64,000 nucleotides of DNA from Bacillota bacterium (GCA_018817915.1 JAHISX010000058.1:1-64000); one strand, 5' to 3'; positions 36,174 through 45,666 are shown, counted from the first letter of the stretch. Notes: a model not told the origin generated them from the letters alone. Translations and numbers: made by a program.

Positions 36174-36713
36174 CTAAATCTCTTGTTTCAATTCATTGAT
36201 TCTTTCTTTCAAGGACAAAATGCAACCACAATATCTTTGACAATAAATATCTAACTCTTTAGCTTCTTTTATACCTTCACGATACCCAACTCTAAAATCT
36301 TCATAATAAAAAGGAAGATCATAAAGCTTTGAATATTCATTTCCTATGTTTGCAATTAACTCATGCTTTTGATATGGACTCGCTAATAATGATGTTGTTA
36401 CAGCATCAAATCCATGTTCTTTTCCATATTCAAAAGTTCTCTTTAATCGCATTTCATAACACATCTTACACCGCTGTTGGTCACTTGCTTCGATCTGCTG
36501 CCATTTTTCTTCTTGAAAATCTGTTAAATAATGAACAAAAAAATCTTCAATATCTGCAAGCTTTTCAACATTTTCTTTTCTTTTCTCGAATTCTTCAATA
36601 GGATGGATATTGGGATTAAAAAACAATCCTTCAATTTCTATCCCTTTTTCTTTCATCACTTGTACTGGATATACTGAACAAGGTGCACAGCACATATGCA
36701 TTAAAACCTTCAT
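36174..36713 (-). CDS. queH: Epoxyqueuosine reductase QueH
   Basis: A 179-residue DUF208 enzyme that performs the last step of queuosine formation in tRNA, reducing epoxyqueuosine. The metal and cluster ligands are visible: CCAPC at residues 8-12, CKMC mid-protein and YCQRYCGC near the C-terminus. Length is normal. It overlaps the upstream namA gene as ATGA. No other queuosine gene is in the window, so the precursor is probably salvaged or made elsewhere. Confidence 0.92.
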   Translation of the reverse strand: MKVLMHMCCAPCSVYPVQVMKEKGIEIEGLFFNPNIHPIEEFEKRKENVEKLADIEDFFVHYLTDFQEEKWQQIEASDQQRCKMCYEMRLKRTFEYGKEHGFDAVTTSLLASPYQKHELIANIGNEYSKLYDLPFYYEDFRVGYREGIKEAKELDIYCQRYCGCILSLKERINELKQEI

Positions 36714-37708
36714 TTTTTCCCTCTAATATAAGGTTCAGGATATTTGATTTCATATCCTAAATCGCTTGCATGATTGATGAACAAATAAGGATCTCTTAAA
36801 AGTACTCTACCAAAATAGACCATATCACATTGTTTTGATCCAATAGCATTTGATGCCAATGTCAACTCTGTGATAAGTCCTCCACCAATTACTGGTAATC
36901 CGGTGAGTTCTTTAACTTGTTTAGCTAAATCCAATTGATATCCAGGGAAAGCCTTTATCTTAACTAAAACATTACCACCAGAACTTACATCAATCAAATC
37001 TAATCCTAAGTCTTTAACATAATTAATTGCTTCTGATATTGATTCTGGAGTGACACCACCTTCAATATATTCATAAGATGATACACGAAGTGCTAAGATC
37101 TTTTCTTTTGGCCATACGCTTGATACAGCTTCCATAACTTCTCTTAAGAAAACTTTACCATCTTTATATTGATCTTTTCTTTGATTCGAAAGTGGAGATA
37201 AGAACTCAAAGATCAAATATCCATGTGCTCCATGAATTTCTAAGACATCATAACCAGCTTCATCTGCACGTCTAGCAGCCTCTTTAAACGCTTTTACAAC
37301 ATCTTTGATATCTTTAACCGTCATTTCTTTTGGCATCTTGTAATCGCCACCATATGTGATTGCTGACGGTCCAATCGGATGATCTACTTTTGCTTTTCTT
37401 CCGGCATGATTGATTTGAATGCCGGCAACAGAACCATTTGCATGCATCACATCAACAATATGTTTTAATCCTTTGACATGCTCATCACTCCAAATGCCTA
37501 AATCATTGACAGTAATTCTTCCGTCGGGATCGACTGCAGTAGCTTCTTGAATGATTAACCCTACACCACCAAGCGCTCTGGTACCATAATGTATCATATG
37601 AAAATCATTAGCAAAACCTAATTCATTTGCGCTATACATGCACATTGGTGGCATGACAGCTCTATTTTTAAATTCTGTTTCTTTAATTTTAATTGGATTG
37701 AATAACAT
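36710..37708 (-). CDS. namA: Old yellow enzyme family NADPH dehydrogenase
   Basis: A 332-residue FMN oxidoreductase of the YqjM class that reduces activated C=C bonds. The YqjM-type Cys lies in PPMCMYS (Cys23), the active-site pair is in INHAGRK, and the substrate-side GAHGYLI and GGG-like phosphate loop near the C-terminus (VIGGGLI) are present. AAGGAGG precedes the start. It is coupled by a 4-base overlap to queH, a pairing with no obvious shared pathway. Confidence 0.9.
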   Translation of the reverse strand: MLFNPIKIKETEFKNRAVMPPMCMYSANELGFANDFHMIHYGTRALGGVGLIIQEATAVDPDGRITVNDLGIWSDEHVKGLKHIVDVMHANGSVAGIQINHAGRKAKVDHPIGPSAITYGGDYKMPKEMTVKDIKDVVKAFKEAARRADEAGYDVLEIHGAHGYLIFEFLSPLSNQRKDQYKDGKVFLREVMEAVSSVWPKEKILALRVSSYEYIEGGVTPESISEAINYVKDLGLDLIDVSSGGNVLVKIKAFPGYQLDLAKQVKELTGLPVIGGGLITELTLASNAIGSKQCDMVYFGRVLLRDPYLFINHASDLGYEIKYPEPYIRGKK

Positions 37709-37783
37709 GGTAATACCTCCTTAAATCGTCATATCTATATCTATTTTAACACGATAATCACTGGTTTAAATAGTTATTTAAGA

Positions 37784-37812
37784 TTAAAAAAAGCCACAAA
37801 TGTGACTTTTTA
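37784..37812 (-). terminator. Terminator downstream of the 215-residue anchored protein gene
   Basis: AAAAAAG and CACA pair with TGTG and CTTTTT around one mismatch. The minus strand ends in T7. Confidence 0.75.
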
Positions 37813-37835
37813 ATCATTTCGCTTTCTCTTTATAA

Positions 37836-38483
37836 TTAATCTAGCATTGAAACAGTAAACGTGTACAGATCAAGATCTAGTACACCATAGGTGATACTAT
37901 CTTCGATTGAAGCCTTATCTAACTTGGTGAAAATATAGTCTAGAATCTTAAATGATAAATTTTGATCTGCAATTCGATACTCAACTAAAGTTAGAACAAC
38001 ACTAACATTAAGAGGTTCAATTTGAATATCAATGTCAAACGTTAAATAAATTGCAGAATGCATCGTTAAGATACGATCGGAACCAAAACTGACACAAACA
38101 ACCATCTGATTGGTATCATTAAGTTCTGCATAAACATAATCGATATAATAATTTGTTTCATATACGATATAATTTGCTTCATTGGTATCAAGTGTTCCTA
38201 ATGGATCATAGGCTGTATTGATATTTGTTTGAATTGAATCTAGAATAACTAAATTTAAGAATTCTTCAAAAATTGTATAACGATCTGCTTCATCGGCTAA
38301 AAATAATTCTAATAAATCATTTTGAGCAACAACCAATAAATCTCCGTTTTCAGTATAAACATCTTGTGGTAAATCTGAGTCTGTAACTTCAACAGCAATG
38401 GATTTGACAAAAAAGAATAATCCACCAACAATCACGATGACGATCACGAGAATAAAAATGAGCAACCTTTTTAGCATTTTCAA
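37836..38483 (-). CDS. Membrane-anchored extracellular protein of unknown function
   Basis: A protein of about 215 residues with one N-terminal membrane helix and an acidic extracellular domain rich in Asp, Thr and Ile/Val, with beta-strand character. No family was recognised. The start is uncertain: AAAGGAG is directly followed by an ATG, with TTG three codons and ATG five codons further on; the TTG has the best spacing and is used here. It stands between the zinc-ribbon gene and namA, closed by a terminator. Confidence 0.6.
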   Translation of the reverse strand: MKMLKRLLIFILVIVIVIVGGLFFFVKSIAVEVTDSDLPQDVYTENGDLLVVAQNDLLELFLADEADRYTIFEEFLNLVILDSIQTNINTAYDPLGTLDTNEANYIVYETNYYIDYVYAELNDTNQMVVCVSFGSDRILTMHSAIYLTFDIDIQIEPLNVSVVLTLVEYRIADQNLSFKILDYIFTKLDKASIEDSITYGVLDLDLYTFTVSMLD

Positions 38484-38527
38484 ACCATTCATCTCCTTTA
38501 AAAATTAATTAATTTGATAAAACAATG

Positions 38528-39055
38528 TTAATCATTCACCTCATATTTATTTTCCTTATAAGGCAATATGGTTAATATCATAACAATTAAACTTCCAGCT
38601 CCTGGAATAAATGTAAATAAGTAAAGAAACCCAGTTAAATTAGCATCATGTAGTCTTCTGACGGTTAACGCAATGATTGGGATAATAGAAACAACTAAAT
38701 AAAGAGCTGTTAGATCTACAATGATAGCTTGGTTATAAGTCAAAGTTATCAATTCAGGATCAACTCCCATATAAATTGAAATAAATGGTAATAAAATAAT
38801 AACTAAAAGTAATTGAACTGACCAATATTCCCCTCTGCCTGTTGTTCCAGAAAAATCAAAATATCTTTTATACATATTTAAAAAAGCGCGGAAAAAATAT
38901 TTTTGTTCTGTTTTTTCATGTTTCACATCATTGTATTCCTGATTTTCTTCTGCTGTCACCATTTCTTTTTGTACCATCATTGGATTGGGATGACCACAAT
39001 ATGGACAGGTTTTTTCATCATCTTCATATCTTAATCTACATTGACTACAAATCAT
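38528..39055 (-). CDS. Zinc-ribbon and DUF805 membrane protein
   Basis: A 175-residue protein. An N-terminal zinc ribbon (CSQC at about 3-6 and CPYC at about 17-20) is joined by a charged linker to a DUF805 membrane domain with about four helices, including the GRGEYW and VRRLHD motifs that mark this family. DUF805 has no firm function. GGGGG lies about 9 bases upstream of the ATG. Confidence 0.82.
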   Translation of the reverse strand: MICSQCRLRYEDDEKTCPYCGHPNPMMVQKEMVTAEENQEYNDVKHEKTEQKYFFRAFLNMYKRYFDFSGTTGRGEYWSVQLLLVIILLPFISIYMGVDPELITLTYNQAIIVDLTALYLVVSIIPIIALTVRRLHDANLTGFLYLFTFIPGAGSLIVMILTILPYKENKYEVND

Positions 39056-39100
39056 ATAAAATACCCCCTTGACTCATTTATTACTATTTTACCACGTAAT

Positions 39101-39122
39101 AAAAAAGAAGGATATATCCTTC
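39101..39122 (-). terminator. Terminator abutting the 112-residue membrane protein gene
   Basis: GAAGGATATATCCTTC (39107-39122) is a perfect palindrome followed by T6 on the minus strand, directly next to the stop codon. Confidence 0.8.
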
Positions 39123-39461
39123 CTATTTTTTCGTATTGAGTTCTTTCCATTTAAGCTTAATTGAGATCTTATTTGATTTATCCATTAAGATATATCTTTG
39201 AATAATGAATGCTGTTACTAAAATTAAAGGGATAACAGGAGTTCCTGGACCAAACCAAAAGAGCATGACAGCGGTACCTATACCTAGAAACCAAGCATTA
39301 CCGGTTATTAATCCAATGACAAAAAATGTCAATGCCCAACCATGAAAGATCATATAAGCAATAAAAAGAGAAATGAGTCCTCGAACAGATCTCATACTCT
39401 TAATGATTTCCCAAACCATGATGAAAAAGTGTTTCCAAAATAATATAAATTTCTTAATCAT
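39123..39461 (-). CDS. Small membrane protein of unknown function
   Basis: A 112-residue protein with about three hydrophobic helices and a basic C-terminal tail. The ATG is chosen because the longer frame would begin inside the terminator of the preceding gene; the ribosome site is only moderate (AGGTAGAG). No family was recognised. Confidence 0.6.
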   Translation of the reverse strand: MIKKFILFWKHFFIMVWEIIKSMRSVRGLISLFIAYMIFHGWALTFFVIGLITGNAWFLGIGTAVMLFWFGPGTPVIPLILVTAFIIQRYILMDKSNKISIKLKWKELNTKK

Positions 39462-39472
39462 GTCTCTACCTA

Positions 39473-39496
39473 AAAAAAGAAACACTAAAAGTGTTT
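39473..39496 (-). terminator. Terminator of the 65-residue protein gene
   Basis: AAACACT (39480-39486) pairs with AGTGTTT (39490-39496), followed by T7 on the minus strand. The stem overlaps the stop codon. Confidence 0.78.
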
Positions 39497-39692
39497 ATCT
39501 TTTTGTTACTTCTGGTTTAAGTTTTCCTTGATCTAATGCTTCAGGATAAGGGTAAGCTTCTTCTCTCATTCTCTTGTAGAGAACATAAATGAGTCCACGT
39601 TCTTTATCAATACGTGTAATAACACCCATTCCTTTTTCACCTTCAACCTTAGTTTTTTCACCGATTAGATATGTTTCATTGCTCCAAGCCAT
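39495..39692 (-). CDS. Small SH3/Tudor-like protein with YPYP motif
   Basis: A 65-residue soluble protein. The sequence GMGVITRIDKERGLIYVLYK and the following YPYPEAL look like a small beta-barrel of the SH3, Tudor or CarD-like kind that binds nucleic acid or protein, but no family is firmly assigned. GAGGTGG precedes the chosen ATG. It lies just downstream of the HEPN-like gene and ends in its own terminator. Confidence 0.6.
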   Translation of the reverse strand: MAWSNETYLIGEKTKVEGEKGMGVITRIDKERGLIYVLYKRMREEAYPYPEALDQGKLKPEVTKR

Positions 39693-39736
39693 AATTTCCA
39701 CCTCAAATATTATTATACCATATCTTTTATTTTTAG

Positions 39737-40801
39737 TTATCTTTTTGGTCGATATGCTTTCATGGTTGAACCAATCAAATAAACTTTGTCTCCATCCTTA
39801 GTATCCTTTAACAATCTTAAGAGTTTCATGGCTTCTCTACTAGGGTTTAGAGCCATGAGTGCTACAAGATCTCTTTGAAAATAAGGATGCTTGATATCAT
39901 TTAAATTTTGTAATAATGGGTACGCAATTCTTTCATTTTTTCTTATGAATTTATAGAATGAAGCAAGCATAGGAGGTGTACTAAAAAATAAATCTTGATA
40001 CTTCCTATTTTCTAAATCCATTGCAATCTCATAAAGCTTTGCAGCTTGAACTTTGCTCATATAAAGGATGAATTCTTTTAGATCAGGATCTGTAACCTCC
40101 CAATGAATTAAGGTTTCTACTAGTTTTAGTCGCCATAAAAATCTATTACTAGAACTTTCATTTAATTTATATTCTTTAACAAATGATATCTTAATCTCTT
40201 CTAAAACATCATCATTGACCGTTTCAAAGAGAGCATAAATTTTTTCTGGAATATCAGTTTTTGTTTCTTCTCTTTGGAGATAAGTATAGATTTCACTTAA
40301 TATTTTATCTTTTTCAATCTTATATGCTGAAATCAAAGGTGCAAATAAAACATCTTTGGTTACTATGTTAAACTTATTTTTCTCATAAATATATGTATTA
40401 TAAGAAATGCCTTCTTTAGAGAAACGATCCATAGAAAGAATTGAAAAGCCAGTTCCACCATCTTCATATGTACGATGTGTAGGATGTCCAACAATATCGT
40501 TTCTGATGAACTTGAGCTCATGAAGTGTATCATTAGAGTTTACATTAACGTGATATTTATATTGAGTAAGTCCAATAGCTAAGTCATATAAAGCATCAAT
40601 TGCAACAAAGAATCCTTGGAGCAGACCAAAAACGTCTAAAAGAATTGCACCTGGTTCAGTTTGCTTTTCACTTACATATCTTTCAATCATCAAGTCTACA
40701 TTTTCAAGCATCTTAAAAGCTGCAGTCGCACGAGAGCCACTACTACTCTTTTCATCCTTTTCAGATGCTGAAACATATTGTTTTAATTGGTTTAAACTCA
40801 T
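39737..40801 (-). CDS. Helical protein with HEPN-like R-x5-H motif, unknown function
   Basis: A 354-residue, mostly helical soluble protein. Residues 94-110 read HELKFIRNDIVGHPTHR, where Arg100 and His106 match the R-x4-6-H motif of HEPN nucleases within a long helix. The C-terminal third is helical-repeat-like. It starts by a 4-base ATGA overlap with the large GGDEF/EAL-type gene upstream, so the two are translated together and may form one system. Assignment to HEPN rests on this single motif and context. Confidence 0.5.
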   Translation of the reverse strand: MSLNQLKQYVSASEKDEKSSSGSRATAAFKMLENVDLMIERYVSEKQTEPGAILLDVFGLLQGFFVAIDALYDLAIGLTQYKYHVNVNSNDTLHELKFIRNDIVGHPTHRTYEDGGTGFSILSMDRFSKEGISYNTYIYEKNKFNIVTKDVLFAPLISAYKIEKDKILSEIYTYLQREETKTDIPEKIYALFETVNDDVLEEIKISFVKEYKLNESSSNRFLWRLKLVETLIHWEVTDPDLKEFILYMSKVQAAKLYEIAMDLENRKYQDLFFSTPPMLASFYKFIRKNERIAYPLLQNLNDIKHPYFQRDLVALMALNPSREAMKLLRLLKDTKDGDKVYLIGSTMKAYRPKR

Positions 40802-43785
40802 AGTGACTCCTTAATTTTTTGAATCAAAGTTGGCGCAGGTAATTGTTTGTATATGCTACCTTCCATATACATAACGCCTAATCTTTCAAGTGCTTCCTTT
40901 TGATCTTTTGTTTTGACACCTCGTACAACTAATGCCATTTGGAAGCCTTCAAGTAGTTCCTTCATTTTGTGGAGATAGCTATTCCACTTGATATTTTCTT
41001 TTTTTAAGTCAACATGTAATGCATTAAATGGATATGAAAGTGCCATTTCTAAAGATGTTGTATCTAAAGAAATGCCATGATCGATTAACTCTTGAATCTG
41101 ATTTGAGTAATGATTAGCTCTAAGTTCCATATCACATTTTAATCTCACGAATTCATAGGGCACACCATATTGTTTAAATAAACCTAAAACATATGGATTA
41201 AATGTTGGATCTAAGAATGTTTCTCTAGAAACAGGAATCGTTAATTTGATCAATCGCTCAGTTTGTTTTTCTAATTCCACTAAAAATTCACAAACTTTCT
41301 TAATATGGAATCGTTCCAAATCTGCCAAGCGATTTCTTTTTTTAGCTATGGTTAACAAGTATTTATTATCGATTGCTAAATTAAACATAACAAGTTCACT
41401 TTCATATTGCCAAACACGATTTTTCTTAATGTCCGTAATCTGGTTGAAAATTAGTCCTAAATTTTGATTTTCAATTGCAACATTCAAATGATCAATAACT
41501 TGTTGTTCAAATAATTCGTCTTCATAATCACGAAAAACGAAAAATTCATATTTCTCTTCTCTTTCTCTTTTTGCTTTCTCTAATGCGATATCTAAATATC
41601 TAAAAAGTTTATCCATTTGTTTTTCAACTGTTACAACAGGATATCTTAAGATACCCATATTGACATTAAACTTTTCAAATTTAAGAATTTTAGATTCGTA
41701 GATTTCAAGATATTTGATGTAATCTTTAACTGTTTTAGTAACACTTCTAATATCGTTATATGGGATAATCACGAAAATTTGATTAAAGTCATATCGATAA
41801 GTCGTTCCATCACTAAAAAACTTCTTCGTGTGTTGAGCAAATTCTTTAAAATACTGGTTAATCTTTTCACTACCATAAATATGCTTCAAGTTTTGATCGA
41901 GCTCAATTAAAACTAAGCTTGCTTTATCCTTTAATAAATCCTCTAGCTCGAGTGACAATGCATAATCATTAGATAACCCTGTTTCATGATCAAGTGTGGC
42001 TTTATCCACTAACTCTTTGGCTTGACCAACTTCTTTTGTTTGATCAAAGAATATACTCATAACAATATGTTCATCTCCTATCTTTAAACTATAGAGCTTT
42101 TCTAGGATGTGCTTTTCTTGATATCTATAATAAAGTTCTTTTATTTCTCCAGACTTATTAAGTAATCTTTGGATGGTTTCTTTATAGGTATGAACATGTT
42201 CATAAGATACATCCCTTAAAAATAATTCCATATGAAAATGTTTTTCGATGCGAAACAATGCTTGAGCAGCATCATTATATGTCGATCTGTTTTCTGTATG
42301 CTCTCTATAGGCTAAAATTGGACTATTTAATACATTCGAATAAAATCTATTTTCTTTTTTAATTTTACTTAATTTCTTTTCATCTAATACATGAGCATAA
42401 AGAATTGCACTCATCAGCTTGAATAAATCATAATATTTGCCTGGATCATTAATTTCTTCATCCATGTAGATTGCGAATACACCTTCATCTCCTAAAGGGT
42501 ACGTGTAAATGAATTTAATGTCTTCTTCATATTCTTTTTGAGTGATGATGTTCTTTGGCCAACGCAATGTCTTTGTTTCTTCGAATATTTCTTCGCCTGT
42601 TTTTTGGACACGATCAATCACAGTTTCTTCTACAAAACCTTCGATGATTGTCTTATCATAAAGACGTTCTTTTTTATAGTGAAATAAATTAGGTGATTCC
42701 CCGTGAAGATAAACTACCATTTCTTTTGTTTTAATGTATGTATCAACTTGAATGAAAAAGACTCTTAGATAATCTCTAAGGAGTAATTTGTCATCAATCA
42801 TATGTGAAAACTGAATCAATTGATAACTTATATCTAAGTGTTCTAAGATGTTACCATGTTTAACCGTCTTAGCTTCTGCTTTTTCAATGACGACTATTTC
42901 AGGTTTTTCTGCTTCAACAACTTTTACTTTTTTCTCTAGAACACGTAATAAACTCTTATTTTTCTTTTGATACAAATCCAAAGAAGGTTTATTATCTAAC
43001 TTTTTATAAAGGCTAATGATAAGTTCATAAGCAGCTTTTTTAAATTCATCATCTTGCTTATCAATCAACTCTTCATATTCTGCTTCAAGCGTTGATGCCT
43101 TATGATAATCTTCTTTGTTGATATAAACCTCAAGTAATATTAAAACTGCTTCTGCATGATCTCTATTTAATCTAAGTGCTTTCATTGCCTTTAAGATGAC
43201 ATCATCATATCTTTTAAGTGAGACTAAAAGCTTCAGTTCATCGATAAAATACTGTGATTCAAGATCAAATCCATAAAGCTCATAAAGGCTATTTAAAGCC
43301 ATTTCATACTGATGGTCATCTCTGTAAATTGCAAACATTTCTTGTAGGCAATAGATCTTAACAGGATCTGGAATAATATCTTTTAAAACTCTCATCAAGT
43401 CCTCAAGATATGGTAAGCCAAGCGCTTTTTTATAATCGATTTCATCTAGAACAGAAAGGTATTGTTTGAGGATTGGTAGTATTTGTCTTCTTTGATCAAT
43501 GTACAATTTAGCTTTCTCAAAATGATCTAGATGTATGGATGCTTGAATTAAGTGTTTCAATATTTTCTCAAAATAAGGGGAGTCAGTTTGGGTTGAAATT
43601 TCTTTTAAAACTTTTTCTCCTTCTTCAAATACAAGTTGATATAATTCAAGTTCAATTGCTATTTCGAAGTAATAACTAAAAGCCGCCTGATAGTCAAGAT
43701 GACTTAGCGGTTGCTCAAGGAAATCCTTGATAATGGAAAGACTATGTGGTTGTTTTGGTAGTTTTAAGACATCGCTTAAGCGCAT
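40798..43785 (-). CDS. Large TPR protein with degenerate GGDEF and EAL domains
   Basis: A 995-residue soluble protein. TPR-like helical repeats fill about residues 1-280, a charged linker follows, and a GAF-like sensory region lies at about 320-590. A GGDEF-type domain begins at about 599 with DHETGLSN but has YDFNQ at 665-669 in place of GGDEF. An EAL-type domain follows from about 775, with ESE at 795-797 where EAL should be and no DDFG-type metal site. Neither cyclic-di-GMP synthesis nor breakdown is expected, so it is probably a scaffold or sensor of nucleotides. AAAGGA precedes the ATG. It overlaps the HEPN-like gene by four bases. Confidence 0.75.
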   Translation of the reverse strand: MRLSDVLKLPKQPHSLSIIKDFLEQPLSHLDYQAAFSYYFEIAIELELYQLVFEEGEKVLKEISTQTDSPYFEKILKHLIQASIHLDHFEKAKLYIDQRRQILPILKQYLSVLDEIDYKKALGLPYLEDLMRVLKDIIPDPVKIYCLQEMFAIYRDDHQYEMALNSLYELYGFDLESQYFIDELKLLVSLKRYDDVILKAMKALRLNRDHAEAVLILLEVYINKEDYHKASTLEAEYEELIDKQDDEFKKAAYELIISLYKKLDNKPSLDLYQKKNKSLLRVLEKKVKVVEAEKPEIVVIEKAEAKTVKHGNILEHLDISYQLIQFSHMIDDKLLLRDYLRVFFIQVDTYIKTKEMVVYLHGESPNLFHYKKERLYDKTIIEGFVEETVIDRVQKTGEEIFEETKTLRWPKNIITQKEYEEDIKFIYTYPLGDEGVFAIYMDEEINDPGKYYDLFKLMSAILYAHVLDEKKLSKIKKENRFYSNVLNSPILAYREHTENRSTYNDAAQALFRIEKHFHMELFLRDVSYEHVHTYKETIQRLLNKSGEIKELYYRYQEKHILEKLYSLKIGDEHIVMSIFFDQTKEVGQAKELVDKATLDHETGLSNDYALSLELEDLLKDKASLVLIELDQNLKHIYGSEKINQYFKEFAQHTKKFFSDGTTYRYDFNQIFVIIPYNDIRSVTKTVKDYIKYLEIYESKILKFEKFNVNMGILRYPVVTVEKQMDKLFRYLDIALEKAKREREEKYEFFVFRDYEDELFEQQVIDHLNVAIENQNLGLIFNQITDIKKNRVWQYESELVMFNLAIDNKYLLTIAKKRNRLADLERFHIKKVCEFLVELEKQTERLIKLTIPVSRETFLDPTFNPYVLGLFKQYGVPYEFVRLKCDMELRANHYSNQIQELIDHGISLDTTSLEMALSYPFNALHVDLKKENIKWNSYLHKMKELLEGFQMALVVRGVKTKDQKEALERLGVMYMEGSIYKQLPAPTLIQKIKESL

Positions 43786-43789
43786 ATAA

Positions 43790-44661
43790 TCATCCTTTAA
43801 TCTCGTGATATAGTTGATTTGCTAAATCTAAAAATTTGACAGCATATGACTTGAAGTCAATATTTAAAATTGGCGATAATCCAATCATTTCTTTTCTGAG
43901 TGCCACTTGATGCCATTGCAGTGCTTGATACATTCTATAGAAACGAACATTATTTTGTTCATCTCTTGTAGCCTTACGGTCTAAATATATATCTAATAAT
44001 TCAAGAGCATCTTCAAATCTAATATTGCCAAAACTTGCGATATCATAATAAAATTCATTTGCTCCAGCATATTCCCAATCCAAGAGGTAAAGGTGATCTT
44101 TAGCAACAATCATATTGGATCTTTGAGCATCATTATGGCACAATACTTTTGGCATGTGCTCATGATCAATCTTGTATATTTGAACCCATTGCTCTTTTAA
44201 CTCTTGATACAATAAAGATTTAACTTGAGTGTATGATTCATATAGATCCAATCTTTGAATTAAGCCATAATCATTATATGGTTTTATTCCAGAAAAATGT
44301 AGTTTTTTTAATGTTTCAGAAACATCTTCTAAATACAATTTATAATCTAAAGATGAAAGGATAACACCTTCAATATACTTAGCAACTTTGTCCCCTGATA
44401 TCTGATCAAAATAGACAGTTTCATTATTGATATTTAGAAACTCAACAGCTTTTAGATTTTCATATTCAGCTTTTCTGTCAACAAATAAGTTTCCTTCTGT
44501 GCCAATGATTCTGTATGTATATTCAATCTGATTGACTTCAATCAAATAAGTAAATGACTTAAGCCTCCTAAAAAACGTTTTTTAATTAGGATTTCATCTT
44601 CGTTGACATGAAACACTTTTGCTGCATGTGATTGAATTAATTTTTCATTATCGTTATTCAT
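43790..44661 (-). pseudogene. Choline/ethanolamine kinase-like gene with a frameshift near its 5' end
   Basis: A LicA/choline-kinase-like gene split over two frames. The first 39 codons start at an ATG overlapping the upstream phosphoesterase stop (ATGA) and reach the conserved GGLS motif before a TGA. The -1 frame continues directly with FTYLIEV and the full catalytic core: HNDAQRSNM and LLDWEYAGANEFYYDIA. One extra T in the run at about 44552-44554 would restore GGLSHFTYLIEV, so a 1-base loss or a homopolymer read error is likeliest. A slippery T-TTT-TTA heptamer followed by AGGAGG lies at 44569-44575 and could allow some -1 shifting. The intact product would phosphorylate choline or a similar amino alcohol. 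It sits in the run rdgB-phosphoesterase-kinase-GGDEF/EAL. Confidence 0.75.
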
Positions 44662-45098
44662 AAGTTATAAAATGCGACTTGCTGATTTTCATAAATAGCA
44701 TAACTTTTATGATAGTCACCTAATGAACCAGGATTAAGAAATAATATACCTTCATCAACCATCATGTATCTTTCATGTGTATGTCCAAAAATAACAAGAT
44801 GAACATTATTCGCTTTTGCTTTTGATTTGAGTCTATCTAGACCAAACTTAACATGTTCAATATGACCATGTGTCAAAAGAACACGTGTCCCATCTAAATC
44901 AAGGATTCTCATATAAGGTAGATCACTACCAAAATCATTATTTCCTTTAACGGAAACTATATGATGTCTTTCCCATTTCACAGGATCTAAACACATATCA
45001 CCAGCATTGACATGGTAATCGATATCCTTATGTATCTTGATAACTTCAAGCAGTGAAACATCATCGCCATGAATATCACTTGTAATTAATAATTTCAT
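44658..45098 (-). CDS. YfcE/MJ0936-type metallophosphoesterase
   Basis: A 146-residue calcineurin-fold phosphodiesterase. The metal ligands are in SDIHGD (7-12), GDMC, GNND, THGH and GHTH. The length is typical of the YfcE group, which cleaves small phosphodiesters in vitro. The start lies within the end of rdgB (23-base overlap) and the stop overlaps the next gene as ATGA, so it is tightly coupled on both sides. In Bacillota this gene is often paired with rdgB. Confidence 0.88.
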   Translation of the reverse strand: MKLLITSDIHGDDVSLLEVIKIHKDIDYHVNAGDMCLDPVKWERHHIVSVKGNNDFGSDLPYMRILDLDGTRVLLTHGHIEHVKFGLDRLKSKAKANNVHLVIFGHTHERYMMVDEGILFLNPGSLGDYHKSYAIYENQQVAFYNL

Positions 45099-45666
45099 TG
45101 ATGTCCTCCTTGAGTTTATTTAAGGCATTTGCACGATGTGAAATCTGGTTTTTTATCTTTGAATCCAATTCTGCAAAATGCTTTTGGAATTGAGGAAAGT
45201 AAAAGATGGAATCATAACCAAATCCATTCTTTCCTTTTTCTTCATAGGCAATTAAACCATCAACTCTACCTTCGTAGCTTTTAGATACACCATTAGGATA
45301 ACATAAAACGATCACAGATACGAAGTATGCGTTCCTTTTTACATGATGCTCCATCTCTTTTAAGATTTTTTTATTATTTTGGTGATCATCTCCACCAGAA
45401 TAACGTGCTGAATAAATACCTGGTCTACCATCTAAAATAGGAATCACTAAGCCTGAATCATCAGAAATAGTTAACTTGCCATATTTTTTAGCAAAGTAGC
45501 TAGCTTTAATTTGGGCATTTTCTATAAAAGAATGACCATATTCAATCACTTGATCATGATCATCTAAATCCTTTAAAGAAATTAAACGAACATCCTGATG
45601 ATTAAAAATAGCACTCATTTCTTGTATTTTATGATGATTTTGGCTGGCAATGATAATCTCAGTCAT
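45076..45666 (-). CDS. rdgB: XTP/dITP pyrophosphatase (non-canonical NTPase)
   Basis: A 196-residue HAM1-family enzyme that removes dITP and XTP from the nucleotide pool. The opening IIASQNHHKIQEM, the catalytic SDDSGLVI and the C-terminal GFGYDSIFY and SHRANA segments are all intact. AAAGGA precedes the ATG. It is the first gene of a coupled minus-strand run. Confidence 0.94.
   Translation of the reverse strand: MTEIIIASQNHHKIQEMSAIFNHQDVRLISLKDLDDHDQVIEYGHSFIENAQIKASYFAKKYGKLTISDDSGLVIPILDGRPGIYSARYSGGDDHQNNKKILKEMEHHVKRNAYFVSVIVLCYPNGVSKSYEGRVDGLIAYEEKGKNGFGYDSIFYFPQFQKHFAELDSKIKNQISHRANALNKLKEDINEIINYK

Noticed and set aside
44542-44661. TGA read as tryptophan, which would join the choline kinase frames
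   Set aside because: The two parts are in different frames, so reading through TGA does not join them; elsewhere TGA ends genes and Trp is always TGG.
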